A stretch of 64,000 bases of DNA from assembly GCA_011947345.1 (NCBI GenBank), contig JAAVTG010000323.1:186001-250000 (forward strand). Direction: 5' to 3'. The stretch comes from Phytophthora quininea (taxonomy: Eukaryota > Oomycota > Peronosporomycetes > Peronosporales > Peronosporaceae). Under the pieces are notes generated by a model. It saw only the letters and a program-made list of their open reading frames with translations, searched no databases and was not told where the DNA came from. Shown here one piece after another: positions 20,608 through 32,700 of the stretch (position 1 is the stretch's first letter; each line of letters opens with the position of its first letter). Position numbers and translations under genes: made by a program.

Positions 20608-23116
20608 ATGGCCACTAGCAGCTCGAGCAACTCTGAGAGTTCGGTGTTGGACTTTTCTGCTTCTGACGATAAGCTGGGGCGCGACGGGGACTTACTATGT
20701 ACTACGAGTGGCTCGGCCGCGAAGTTCTACGCGATAACGACGAGTTCCGGCCTGCTCCTCGCTACATCCACATTAAATTCCTCATTACGCAACACTACGG
20801 TCAATCTAGTCGCAGCCAGCAGATACAGAAGTTTCGAGAGGCTTTCGCCTTAATCTCCACGTCAATGACGCATGGAAGTATCTAATGCCCAAAAACAACG
20901 TGAAGAAAGGGGATGGTCTTCCCTGCTACGTATTGCACTTGAACGACAATTTTGAGGAGCGAATCGTCACGTTCTGCGGGACCCAGCAACGTGTAGTGGG
21001 GCAATGGTCTTCAGGACCTGACCACGCGCTGTTGCTGACGACCGAGGACGTTGTCGGCTTAAGCTGGTGTAGACTAAGAACCTGAGGTTAGTGAGCTCGA
21101 GTTGGATATCTAGGCAACGCTGTAGAGTATCCCACTAGAGTCTCACCGATCTCATTCGGGAATTTGCAGACTACAATACAAGCAAGGTTCAGAGGAAGCG
21201 CCAGCTTCCCTCGAGTGTGTTCATTCGAATCCCACTACACAACGCACCAGTCCCAGCAAGCGCTATCTTGGAGCTATGGCGGAAATCGCAGCTTTAGATA
21301 AGAGGCGATTTCTGGCAAAGACGGACGTGGATATTCAAGTTCCGATCCGAGTGATGAGCGACGCTACGAAAATCAATGCATTGGAAGAAATCCACGCAAC
21401 AGAGAAAACGGTTAGCAACGAGTGGAGGGAATATGAACAGACTTCGATGGTGGTGTACCGTCTGGGTTGCTGCGATGCACTTTTGTGTAGGAACCCATGG
21501 TTGCAAACTTGAAAATTGGATCCAAAGAGACGAGTATCCCCAGCTGTGCTCCAGTACTGGACCGAGTTGTCCGGCAGAACTTGTGGTTCTCGTATCTGTT
21601 TGTGCAAGTCCAAAGCGTGCGGAAGCTATCGCAGAAGACTCCCATTCAGTTCTTGCAGATCGTCACGGCTTTATTCGGCAATGTTCGTCGTTTTCTAGAA
21701 CTTGCTAGCACAAAATATTATCCGGCGATACAGGATAAACGACTGGTATCAAGGCGCCTTCAAGTAGACACACTATACCTAAACTACAGGATGCGCGAGC
21801 GCTGGATATTGAGGCTTTGTTCTCGGCTTTGGCGATTAACCAAACTACCCGAGAGCTTTCGATCAGCGTGGCATTAGGCAGAGGATTGTTGGATGACTAC
21901 TGTAGCACAGCCATACTGTCGAAGTGGTTGATGTACGACATCTTCTCGAAGCGAGCTCGAGAGGGTTCGGCACTGGAGTCCTTGACTCTGCCTCTTCCGA
22001 TCACCCCGAAGAAGTTATCAATGGTATTTTTCATAGTCAAAGCGAAGCTGCAACCTTGCTCAGTTACGCGCCAATCTACCGTCAAAAGGATACTCGGGGC
22101 TATCTCCACGCAAAGACGCAACTCATTTGGTTTATTCGGCGGCTATTTACCCTGTACGGAAATTAAGCGACGACGGGGAGAGTAAGTGGGTCAACGTCCT
22201 CTTTCCAGGGTTGGGTCGATGCCTCGTACAACGTACGGACTTGGGATTTGACCTAGGTTGCTCGCTTCCGCGCGGGTCGTCTGGTTTGACTTCGCTCACA
22301 TTGATGCTTCACCGGTACACTAGACGGCGCAGCTCGACGGTCTGCCTCGCTTCCTCGCAACTGTCGGAGCCTCGCTAAAGTATTTGACACTGGATGCGCC
22401 GACCTTCGTCTTGGAGGACAACGATATTCTGCGTGCTTGCCCCAACTTGCATGAATTCTGCCGCCACCGAGGTACGATCCACGTCCGATTCAACTTTAAA
22501 GAGTATCGTGCAAGAAACCAACCTCTACCCGCTTTGCATTTCGCGTGGGATGACGTCGTTGCATTGGCAAGCTCATTATCTGATGTGGCTGACCCCATTT
22601 ACATACGTGTTCGTGCACTGCGTGTCTGTTTAACTGATCACGATGTCTTGAATGGCAGACAAACGTCTGGGGTTGAAAAGGTCTTAGAAAAACTTCTGAA
22701 GATGCTGGACGTGAATCAGCACTTGGAATATCTTAAAGTGCTTGTGCCTTCACGATGGAACAGATACTCGACCAAGTTCCGTGCTTGCCACCAGAAGCAG
22801 ATTGCTGGTGGTACTATGCCTGCATCTGAAAAAATCGTCTTTTGAGTGTCGAATCGGCCGGCAGCTTTCCGGACCTACAGACGAATAAGAAACGCAATCC
22901 GACATGGCTGGACCTCGCTCAGCATTAAGCAACTTCGATTACAACGTCATCTCGAACATTTTTGAGTTTGCAGCAGTCCCTGATGTGCGAGAAGTGTACT
23001 TGGAGTGCGAGCCAGGATGGAGCGACGATGATAGCGACGACGACGGTGGGTACTACGATGAATACATCGCCGACGATGGCGATGACGATGACGATCCGGA
23101 GTACTGGTTCCCTTGA
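20608..23116 (+). pseudogene. Unknown family, copy 5, acidic C-terminus
   Basis: Starts MATSSSSNSESSVLDFSASD, a Ser-rich N-terminus not seen in other copies. Then follow YYEWLGREVLRDNDEFRP, LPCYVLHLNDNFEERIVTFC, ATEKTVSNEWREYEQ, NLWFSYLFVQVQS, LFSALAINQTTREL, RACPNLHEFCRHRGTIHV and LSNFDYNVISNIFEFAAVPD. It ends in a strongly acidic tail of Asp/Glu/Gly/Tyr. About 290 bp at 21000-21290 is poorly matched to the family. At least seven frames. It ends 56 bp from the stop of the S33 hydrolase, tail to tail. Confidence 0.65.
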
Positions 23117-23172
23117 CGTATACCGTAGGCTATGATTCCTTTCTGGGTCGTAAATGTATGCGTTGTCTTCTT

Positions 23173-25107
23173 TTACGGTCTGTTCTCCAAGGTCATGCCA
23201 CCGGTTAACATTTGTTCACGTTGCGACTCAAGAAGAGACTCCACCAGCAAGGCAAACATGTTGTCGGTCAGGTTTAACTCTGGCACTTCAGCCACACATT
23301 GAGTATCGGCTGACAAGGTGTCACCACCCGCAGCAATAAACGACCCAACAATCTTAGGACCACAAAGGGTGTCGTCGTTTGCAGTAGTGGCTGAAAGTCC
23401 GCAGGCGTGAGCTCCGAAATCAAACTCGACAAGCATCTTTTGGCTCATAAGTGGGTCTCCCAATGTGGTGGCGTCAAACTGATAACGACCATACTCCCAT
23501 GGTGTTTGGAAATCGAGTCCTCCGTTAATCATAAGCAAACTGGCGTTGGGTGGTAATTGCACTTCGGTTGGAATATTCGTCCAGTGGGTACACAAATGGC
23601 TTGGTAGCATTGGCAACGCCTGCTAACCCAGCTTCGTCAAGCTCGACAGCTACTTGATTACACACCGTGTCCCTATTCTCTGGTGCTATCTCGGGTGATA
23701 GATTTCCTGACACCAAACAATACGTTGCCAGCTTCAAGGAGCCCAAAGAGAAAACCCCATCTTGATAAAACTGCACGATCTCATCTTCGCTTGGCGATGG
23801 CTTGGCCCACAGCTCGGAGAAGGAAATTAAATATACCCAAGCTCATCAATTGAGTCCACCATCGATCTTGGTATTAGCGATGGCCCCAATGTAGTTCGCA
23901 AGACATCCACAACCGCCACTTTTGCTGGTGCTATTTCCATTTTGGTTTGTTTCAGGATCATCTCCAACAAAGGTTCGAGAACTAGCTCAAGTTCCTGGAA
24001 ATCCTTGCTGCTGCAACGCTGCATTCGTGCCAATACTGATGGAGCAAGTTCACGTACCGATGGATCGCGAACGAGCATCCCTATGAATGGCCGTAGAATT
24101 TCAGATGGGACTCTGTAGCCAGCAAGATAAATCAACAACTCGGCACAGTCGTTGGGGCTTTCGTCGAGATCAGCGTAAATATCGAGAACAGTATCCAGAA
24201 CATCTTCATCATCGTTGACGTCCAGCTGAAGCGGGCACGACGTTTGCTGCTGACAGAGTTCAAGAAACCTTCTCGACGGTCCTAAAATATTGTGATCCCA
24301 GTGAGAGAACAGCAATCTCGTGTCTGTATTCGGTCCTGATTCCGACACCACTCCATCCAAAATATATCCCTTGACTTGTGAAGGCGCTAAGTGCATCACT
24401 CTCTCCACCAGAAAAGTTCCATAGCTGACTCCGTACAGATAAGTTTCACCAGCGTTAAAATCGTCTGCCGCTGCAAAGCCATCAAGCAAGTACAGTACAT
24501 CTTTCGCTGCCGATGTCACTGAGAAGGCCTGTGTGTGTCCGTCGATCTGGTGCAAGACGTCGTTAATGCAGTAGGGAAGTTCTGTGAGGGATATCTCGCT
24601 ACCTTCTGGACTGCCTTCCGCCAAAGCTTGAGCAGCTACACAGTCGAGAAATGAACTTCTGCCAGTTCCTCGATGATCCATCGTATACACGTCCACCGTG
24701 CTGTTCGAAACAGCGAAAATCTCCAAAATCACCACTTCCACTACTTCCAAAACCATAATACCTGTTAGATGTCTGGTACATTATCTACTAAATATCAAGT
24801 GTATTCACGTACAATCAGCAGAGGAAGCTCCCGGTCCACCAGCCAAGAACCACACGGTTTTCCTGTTTTGTTCATTATTTATCCCCAGCTTCCTCTTCAC
24901 GAAGAGCTCGATGGTCTTAGAGCTGTTGCACATGTTGGAATGACACAATGGAGTCTCCACAGTAGCGCATTCGAAGACAATGTCATTGAGCCACGACTGC
25001 TGTGCCATATCCGTTAAGGTGCACGGATACCATCCGTTGATGTCAAAGGCAGCGCCTAGCGATACACAACAAGCGAGCAGAACCAGCAGCGAAGTCTGTA
25101 GCAACAT
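23173..25107 (-). CDS. Secreted S33-type alpha/beta-hydrolase (TAP-like peptidase)
   Basis: Starts at 25107 with a signal peptide (MLLQTSLLVLLACCVSLGAA). The prolyl-aminopeptidase/tripeptidyl-peptidase S33 landmarks follow: WFLAGGPGASS (oxyanion loop), MDHRGTG, nucleophile Ser in YGVSYGTFL, the Asp in INGGLDFQTPWEYG and the His in FDFGAHACGLS. The complete catalytic triad is present. A 51-bp intron (24762-24812, GTACGT...AACAG) joins exon 1 to exon 2. Two one-base frame breaks occur near 23820 and 23585; they may be sequence errors since no key residue is lost. Expected to release N-terminal peptides from proteins outside the cell. It lies 89 bp downstream of an RxLR gene on the same strand. 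Confidence 0.82.
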
Positions 25108-25196
25108 GGTGGAAAGAATCTAACTGAGACAGCAGAAATCAGATTGCTTCGCATTTAGGACCCTACGGACTTCAAGGTACCTCACAAACTACGTGC

Positions 25197-25934
25197 CTAG
25201 CTCGTTTCCCCAGTCAATTTAGCAACTTTGGCATCGATCTTCTTGATGTAGTTGTCGTAGCCCTTGAAAATGAAGTTATACTGGAATTTTAGCAATATCT
25301 CCCCTTTCAAGGCATTCTTAAGATCATCGACGGTTTGATCCTGAGCGAACCATTTGCCATAGGTTTTGTCCATTTTCTTGTAGTCTTTTTCTTTTCTTGC
25401 CTTGCTGATCGCCTTCAGATCCGACATTCGCAGCCACTCGCCAAACGTTTTGCCATACATGCGTAGCGTCCGATAGTCGTTGTATGCCAAGATAATGTAC
25501 TCGTTCTTCTTGAAGTGCTTGGAGAGTTTCTTGACGATGGCGTCTGACACTGCCTCGTTCTCGAACCACGACTTGAACATTTGCTGCTCTGCTTTGTCGG
25601 TCATGTCGCTCTTCAGTTTTGTCAACTGCGATGTGGCCAGCTTGTCGACCTTCTCATTGTGAGCTTGGAACGCCTGGAGAACCTTTTCGTTCTTCGCTAG
25701 GTCTTTTGACAACACAGAGTTCTTGGCCCAAGTTGTGAATAATTTCTCCTGTTTCGAGGGACTCGTCAAGGCACTCGAGATCGTGGCAGGGTTGATCAAG
25801 GCGTGCATTTTCTTGGCGTCAAAGCCTCGCTCTTCGTCACTAAACTCTTCGCGAAGATTTACTCCATTCACAACGATTGGAGTCGCGGTAAGAAGCATCC
25901 ATGCTAAGGGCAACAAGAAGTAGCAACCCTGCAT
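25197..25934 (-). CDS. RxLR-like effector, degenerate RxLR, intact frame
   Basis: 245 residues, unbroken. Signal peptide MQGCYFLLPLAWMLLTA, then VNLREEFSDEERGFDAKKM: the RxLR is reduced to NLR while dEER is conserved. The body aligns with the other effectors here: FTTWAKNSVLSKDL, FKSWFENEAVSDAIVKKL, YRTLRMYGKTFGEWLRMSDL, YGKWFAQDQTVDDLKNALKG, YDNYIKKIDAKVAKL. These are WY-type helical units. No clear Inr; a weak CACTTCTTGATT is about 20 bp upstream. The best-supported intact effector in the window apart from the 37-kb and 46-kb copies. Confidence 0.88.
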   Translation of the reverse strand: MQGCYFLLPLAWMLLTATPIVVNGVNLREEFSDEERGFDAKKMHALINPATISSALTSPSKQEKLFTTWAKNSVLSKDLAKNEKVLQAFQAHNEKVDKLATSQLTKLKSDMTDKAEQQMFKSWFENEAVSDAIVKKLSKHFKKNEYIILAYNDYRTLRMYGKTFGEWLRMSDLKAISKARKEKDYKKMDKTYGKWFAQDQTVDDLKNALKGEILLKFQYNFIFKGYDNYIKKIDAKVAKLTGETS

Positions 25935-26599
25935 GACTGATCAGTTTGGCCCGAATCAAGAAGTGGCATAGGTGGTCGTCAAAACATCACGGCAAGCTCA
26001 AATCATCCGATAATGCATTGTAGACTCGTCAACAGTGATGACAAAGTCTACCGGTAGTTGGCCGAAGTCTATTCGGTAAATTGACAAGTGATCTACTCTC
26101 TGCTGCCGCCTGACTTGGGGTCCAGTTGTGCTTGGGTCGGTGGCGCTCCAGTCAACACAGTTGTCGTTATCGTTGACACGATTGTCGATGTCATCAACAC
26201 TGCTGTCGTGAGTGTCAACGCGGTTGTCGTTAATGTAAACACGTTTGGCGTTCCTTTATGTGCAAACGGACGATCTCCTCAAGATTGACCAATGAAATCT
26301 CTTGAAAATAACTAGATTTGAAATTCACCTTCGAAAATGTGGGGACATAAACTTTACGATATTGCAGTGAACCTAAGACCCGTCAGTGCACGAGGCCAGC
26401 AGCTTGGCAGCGCTTGTTGGAATACAGAGCACTTCGCCAGGCTGCTGTGAAGCACCGTGCATATAAGCTGGACAGAACTACTGGGACACAGTAGCTAGCT
26501 AAGATCCAGAAGTTGGAGTAGGAGTAGGAGTAGGAGTAGGAGAAGGCGAAAGGTCAGTCAGAATCTGGAGCCCAAACAAACAAGTTAGTTGTCGTACAT
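25935..26599. other. Intergenic, GTTGTC-rich degenerate repeats
   Basis: 26150-26250 is made of loosely repeated GTTGTCGTTA/GTCAACAC words that create valine-rich open frames with no domain. A GGAGTA microsatellite follows. No gene supported. Confidence 0.45.
26515..26542. repeat. (GGAGTA)n microsatellite
   Basis: Four to five tandem GGAGTA units running into GGAGAAGGCGAA. Confidence 0.9.
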
Positions 26600-27364
26600 C
26601 TACCCTCGTGTGTTGCGCCACTGTTTTCCAAGAGCGCTACCGCTGGCTTGGCGTGGCTGGGTACGCCTCGCACTACAGGCTCCTTTATGCTGCGTCAAGT
26701 CGGCGTTCACGTAGCCTGGCTGCAGCGCCACAATGACAATGTTGTCGTCGTGCAGCTCCACGGCCAAGTTGGCGTTGATCATGTTCAGCGCCGCCTTGGA
26801 CGCGCGGTAGCTGGAGCTGCCTCCGTTCGGCAGCTTCTAGTTGCCGTAGTAGATCTTTTCGAGCGGGTTGAACGCTCCGTCGAGATTCACGTGGATTCTG
26901 CCGAGGATGCTCGAGATATTGGCGACGATGGCTGAACACCTGGATGCTGTAGCTAGCTTTAGGCTCGGGTGCAGGACGCGTGTCGTAAGGAAGGGGTCAA
27001 TAGACTTGACCTCAAAGTGGCGCATGAAGTTCTCCTTGGTGATTGAAGCGAATTTTTACATTATCTTTTCATATCAGCGTTGATGATGGACAGGTCGATC
27101 GACACGTCTGGGCCATCGGGGCGACAGAGTCTTCTTTACCCATGCCTAGCTGCATGATTTTGAGCGGAGACAGCGTCTTCCACTGTGGTAGCGACTGAGT
27201 TAGCAAGGGTGAAAGCAGACTGGATCACTTACGGTGTTGGCTTTGTCGACGTCACGAGGTGTGGCAATGTCCTACCAGCCCACCTTGACATAATGCTCGA
27301 CGAAGCTGAGACCGAGGACGCGGTTAGCACCCGTGACGAGAACAAGCTTGCTGGCGTTGGACAT
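26600..27364 (-). pseudogene. Short-chain dehydrogenase/reductase remnant
   Basis: The start at 27364 reads MSNASKLVLVTGANRVLGL, the NAD(P)-binding TGxxxGxG signature with one change (V for G). After a gap with stops come SILGRIHVNLDGAFN, the active-site YRASKAALNMIN (YxxxK) at about 26800 and LQPGYVNADLTQHKG, where the cofactor-contacting PG..T is kept. Frame breaks and a poorly matched middle part mean it is not a working gene as given. The order and strand of motifs are correct for one SDR gene. Its start lies head to head with an effector fragment only about 35 bp away. Confidence 0.72.
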
Positions 27365-27398
27365 CGCGACGAGGAGGTTCCAGCTCAGGGAAATTCTT

Positions 27399-27695
27399 TT
27401 CCGCACGGTGCAACCGGACGGCAAGACATTCGACAAGTGGCTACGGATATCGGACCTACAGGCACTCAGCAAGGCGAGGAAAGAAAAGGATACGAAGACA
27501 ATGGAGAGTATATACGGCAAGTGGTTTGCAGATCAGCAGAGTGTAGACAAACTCAAGACGGCACTGCAAGGGGAGACACGACTGAAGTTGCAGTACAAGT
27601 ATATGCTCAAGGGCTACGAATCCTACGTCAACAAAATGAAGGCGAAAGTTGACACGTTGATCAGGGCGGACAGGAAGATTCTACCTGCTCGATAA
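27399..27695 (+). pseudogene. C-terminal fragment of an RxLR effector
   Basis: Homology to the WY-type effectors begins abruptly at FRTVQPDGKTFDKWLRISDL and runs through YGKWFADQQSVDKLKTALQG, QYKYMLKGYESYVNKMKAKV to a stop at 27695. The signal peptide, RxLR and first unit are missing. The open frame reaches upstream to 27333, but that part belongs to the opposite-strand SDR sequence. A truncated duplicate joined to an unrelated gene. Confidence 0.82.
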
Positions 27696-27991
27696 ATTCA
27701 CTGCTTCGCTACTGCATGCAGGCAGCAAAGCAGAAGACATTTTGGGTGAACTCGGAAAGCAATTGATGTCAAGACCAGATAACGTTGTTAGCCAACAGAA
27801 ATCGGTGCGAGAATAATCCGTTTTGCGCATCCATCACGAATTTGAAAGCAGTGTCCGACTGAGGCACCGAAAATGCAGACCTTCACAAAACTGATTACTG
27901 TATTGGTGTTTGCCGTCATCGATTGCGTGCCCACCAGAGAACCACTCCCTCCCCTGCAAATACTGCCACAACAAATTAGTCTGTTACGCGG
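27696..27991. other. Former 5' flank of the RxLR gene at 33783
   Basis: By the TSD logic this was directly upstream of the effector start before the retrotransposon arrived. An ATG at 27873 opens a short hydrophobic frame (MQTFTKLITVLVFAVIDC) that runs into the LTR. It may be an upstream frame or a small secreted protein cut off; I cannot decide. No clear Inr seen. Confidence 0.4.
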
Positions 27992-27996
27992 ATCAT

Positions 27997-28353
27997 TGTC
28001 ACGAGTTGAAGTGCAAGTGTTTGCAACTCAAGCTGCAACAGCTGAGGAGTCGTGTCAAGATGGTCAACTTGCCAGTCCCAGTAAAACCAACAACAGCTTG
28101 TTGGAATGACGATGTTGAAGAAGGCTGTAGTGAAGCGCAAGAGGTTGCAGTAGGATAGCAAGCTTTCATTTTCTTTTCATTCTTGAATCAACCTTTCAAA
28201 ACACACAACTGCCTGGCCCGCAGTACGCCGAGAGTTCCCGCCGATCGACATTATCCCGTCGTGAGAGACTCCAGCAGACCTCCAGTCAAAAGCGACACAG
28301 CGACCTCATACTTCCTCTGCAAGTGCTCCCATATCACTGCATAAATTGTGACA
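27997..28353 (+). repeat. 5' LTR of Ty3 element 1
   Basis: 357 bp, TGTCAC...GTGACA. Followed by TAGTAGAGCTTCAAG before the gag ATG at 28369; no classic TGG-type primer-binding site was obvious. Confidence 0.95.
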
Positions 28354-28368
28354 TAGTAGAGCTTCAAG

Positions 28369-29614
28369 ATGTCTCGTCGAACGTCGCAACGACTGCGAAG
28401 AGAAGACACAGCACCCGACAACAGCGAAGTTGTGGGTAACACTGAAGAACATACACGCCGAATTTCAGACCTTGAAGCGTCGTTGACGCGTCTGAGAAGT
28501 GATATGCAAGCAAGTATGGCGAACCTACGTCAAGATGTGGCGAATGAGACTGCTAGTATCAATGCTGGTATGGTCCAGATGCAACAGAGCATTCAGCAAC
28601 TCGTGGTAGCGATGAGCCAAGTCCAACAGTTGGCTCAAGCTGTTTATACTCGAGAGGCGCCGCCCCAGCAGCCAACATCAACACCCGTTACGACGGAACA
28701 GCCATCTGCTGCTGAACCAACAGCTACTTGCGGAGACGACTCGACAACGCCGACTGAAGCGAATGACGCAGCAAGTGTGCCGAGTAATAACTTCCCCACC
28801 ACTGCTACCGATGCTAGTTCCCCGGTTGCAGCCGGCGAGAGTCTTCCGAGGCTTCGGAAGATGGAGACGAAACCACCCGTCTTCGACGGCGCCATCGACG
28901 GCGCCATCGACGGCGTGAAGCTGAATAGCTTTTTTCAGTTCGAAAGATACTACACCCAAAAGGTTATGATCTGGAGCGCCACGATCACCTGGTAGGGCAG
29001 GAACTGAATCAAAGCGTTCGTCTTACGGCGCTTACGTGGTACCAGCGCTACATGACGGATCCGACAACAGACAAGAGGTGGAGCGCGATAAAAGAGGAGT
29101 TGCTGCAAGAATTCCGAGAGCCGAACTTCCTTGACCTCATGCGGAACAAGCTGATCACTATTCGCCAGACAGGAAGCTACAACGGTTATGTGGCCAAGTT
29201 CCGTGATCTGCAATGCGTCGTGAAGCTAGACACATTTACTGCTAAGAACGTGTTCTTGAACGGACTTCGGGACGCTAGCATCCGCCAGAACATTCAGCGA
29301 AAAAACCTGGTGACTTGTCCGAGGCGATAAAAGAAGGTTTCCTAGAGAGTGAGATTGTCAGCAAAGCCACACCGAAGGAAACAAACCAGGACCCGCGACA
29401 TCCAACAGAGCGTTCAGCCAAGAAGAAGCGCCAAAACCAAGGTGCAGCTGCAACCAAGTCCGGTCAGATCTTGCCCAAAGACCGAACGCCGTGTCCTCAC
29501 TGTCACCGTGGCTTCCACCCAGAGTCTGATTGTTGGGTTAAATACCCCGACAAAAGCCAAAATATTTCGGCAAGAAGAACGAGGATACCAAGAAGAAAAT
29601 ATTCGCGATGCTGA
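28369..29614 (+). pseudogene. gag of Ty3 element 1, two frame breaks
   Basis: N-terminal coiled coil (ISDLEASLTRLRSDMQAS..QQLVVAMSQVQQL), then a Thr/Pro-rich linker, the capsid-like region (LTALTWYQRYM, WSAIKEELLQEFREPNF, YVAKFRDLQ) and a zinc knuckle CPHCHRGFHPESDC (CX2CX4HX4C). The breaks near 28965 and 29305 sit on AAAA and AAAAAA runs. A small in-frame repeat (GAIDGAIDG) marks 28887-28915. It packages element RNA. Confidence 0.85.
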
Positions 29615-29750
29615 AGAAGTTAGCGCTCGAATGCGCTGATGACATTGACGATAGTGAGCCTTTAAACTAGAGAGTCCACTGGATGGAGAGCGTTCCAGTG
29701 GACACCACCGAAAGCTCAGTCGTATTCGCGAGTGCAAGAAGGCTGACGTA

Positions 29751-32700
29751 GTGCCGGCGGTGGGTGAATCAAAGAACAGGAAACAAGACGGATCCAGCCC
29801 AACGACTGCCTACTACAGCCTTCTACATTGCCGAAGTGTCCTCCTAGCCGAGAAGAATGACATCTCTCTAAGTAACTCCAATTTCATCGACAGTGGAGCC
29901 AGCATCAATGCTGTGAGCCCGGAATTCTGCGAACGGAATAATTTGGTCAAGTTTGTGAAGACACACGACGAACCGTTGGAGATAACAATTGCCAACAAAC
30001 AAACCTTCAAGACGGAGCATCAAACGATTCGGTTGACCGTTTATATCGACAAGTTGAAACCATACACACACGATTTTGTAATTCTTCCAGTGCCGGAAGA
30101 GCATGACGTGCTTCTAGGCATGCCGTGGTTGCGGGCTGAGAATCCTGATATCGATTGGGTCCGACAGACGATCGAGCCGCGGAAGGCATGCGCCGGTTCA
30201 TCTTGCCAATGTGTGACGCAGAGAAATTCAACTGAGGAACACGACACGAAAATGTTCTCAAAAGGGTATTACTCCATTACCAGTGGCACCACCAAATTCA
30301 TTACTGCAAAACAATTCAAGAGAATGACCCGCAAACGTGGTGGAATTGAGGCTGTTTTTATCATTCGACCAGCGACGGAGAAAGAATCAGGAAAGCAAGA
30401 AGTTTCTGTTGAGTCGTTTCGAGGTCGTCCTGAGTACGAGGTACTCAAGAAGCACCAGGATGTTTTCCTACAGAAACTTCCAAAAGAGCTCCCAGCAGTG
30501 GAACACGGGACCCATGAAATGGAAGTGACGACAGCTCAGCCAATCTATCGTCAGCAGTGGAGACAGTCTCCTGAACAGGAAGCCGTCATCCGTAACTGGG
30601 TCTCCGAGATGCTTGATGCCGGACTAATTCGACCCTCTGCATCACCTCATGGAGCTCCCACCTTTGCGTTAAGAAACCAGTGGGGTGGAGAATTGTACAC
30701 GATTACCGGGGAATGAATCTGCACACCGTCCGCCGAACCATGCCAATGCCTCGCAAAGACGTGATCTTGGAAAAGATGCAGAGCGCCTTCTTTTTCAGCT
30801 GCCTCGACCTGTTAAGCGGGTACTACCAGTTCAGGATGCGCGAAGGTGACGAACCCTTCACGGCGTTTCAAACTCCTGAGGGACTCTTTGAGTATTTAGT
30901 CGTGCCCATGGGCTTGTCGAATGCCCCAGCAACTTTCAACAGCGGCATTCGTGCAGTACTCAAAGATCTTGGCAATATTTGTGAGTCCTACTTTGACGAT
31001 ATCTACATTTTTACGCCTGGACAAGATGTAGCAGATCACCTCATAGCACTGGATCGCGTGTTGACACGGCTCGGTACAGCCAAGTTCTTCGTGAAGCTAA
31101 GCAAGTGTGTGTTTTGTGCACCGGAAATCCCATGCTTGGGAGACTACATCGGACGCGATGGAGTGCGCATCGACCCAGCGAAAGTACAAGTCCTGCAAGA
31201 GTGGCCACTTCCGCAAAAGAAAAAGAGCTACAATCGTTTCTGGGTACTGCTGTTTACGTCCAACGATTCTGCGATGGATTCGCCAGTCATGCGGCGCCGT
31301 TGTTTGAGCTCCTGAAGATCAACGGCCGAAACACTGCAATTTCGTGGACCGACAAAACCCGTTCCCACTTCGTCAAGCTGAAGCAGTTGATATCGGAGAC
31401 TCCAGTACTAGCGATACCAGATTTCTCAAAAGAATTCCACATGCGGATGGATGCATCCGATTTTGCTGTTGGTGGGGTTCTCTTTAGAAGGAGGTCAGGG
31501 ACGGCGTTGAAATTGAGAGACCAGTGGCGTTCAACGGGAGAAAGTATCGAGGAGCGGAATTCAATTATCCCATTCGAGAAAAGGAGTTATTGGCGATCAT
31601 GTTTGGTCTCCGATTGTGGCGCGTGTACCTGCTGGATAGACCATTCACTGTCGAAACAGACCACAAGTCACTGGAGTCAGTGTTGACGCAAAAATCGATT
31701 TCTCGTCGGATCGCTCGGTGGTACACCGAGCTCAGCGAATACCCCATCACATTCAAGTATATTCCTGGGCAGACAAACGACGTAGCCGATGCAATATCCC
31801 GGCGGCCAGACTTGAAAACTGAACATCTGGGAACACTGGAAGCCTCTGAATCTGTCAGCACTCGGAAAACACTGTACAACATTACTACCAGCCTCGCGAT
31901 CCAAAGCCGTGTGGAGAAAAGTTCATCATCGCTGGTGAAAGAAGTTATCCGGAGTTACCAAGACGATCCGGTCACTCAATGCATACTTCAAGTTTTGCGC
32001 GGAGACGAAGGAAAAACTGGTCATCAAGTACGCAACATGGAACGGTATTCCTTGGAGGATGAGTTGATTCTCTATCAGTCTCCGGCAGACAAGAAGCCAC
32101 GAGTAGTAATTCCCGCAGTTCCTGAATTGATACATGCTGTTCTGTTTGAGCATCACGATGTCGAGACGGCCGGACATCCGGGGATCGAGCGGACGATGCG
32201 CCTGGTAGAGTCCAATTTTTATTGGCCTCATATGCTTCGATCTATTCGAAAGTATGTGAAGACGTGCGAGGTATGTCAACGAACGAAGCCAAGGAACACG
32301 AAGCCACCAGGTCATCTCAAATCGCATCCGATTCCCGAAGATCGGTGGTCACACGTCGGAATGGATTTCATTGTGAAATTACCAGTAACAACGGATGGGC
32401 ATGACGCTATCATGGTGGTGATCGATCAGTTGACTCGCCGAGCTCATTTTGTGCCTTGCACAGAAGCCTGTCAAGCCGAAGATATTGCTCGTTTATATCG
32501 TGATCATATTTTCAAGTTACATGGGCTACCTTTAGAGATATTGTCGGATCAAGACACCAAGCTTCGATCACAGTTCTGGGAAAATTGTGTGTTCTACTCG
32601 GCACTAAACAGAAAATGCCACCAGCCTATCGTCAACAAGCCAATGGTATCACGGAGCGCATCAACCAAACGATCGAAAATTATCTTCGTGCATTTTCAAA

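Noticed and set aside
26100..26290. Valine-rich open frame
   Set aside because: Explained by GTTGTC/GTCAAC repeats; no start context or motif.
27873..28109. Possible small secreted protein with a hydrophobic start upstream of the 5' LTR
   Set aside because: The frame runs into the LTR and the pre-insertion frame cannot be judged; kept only as a note on the 5' flank.
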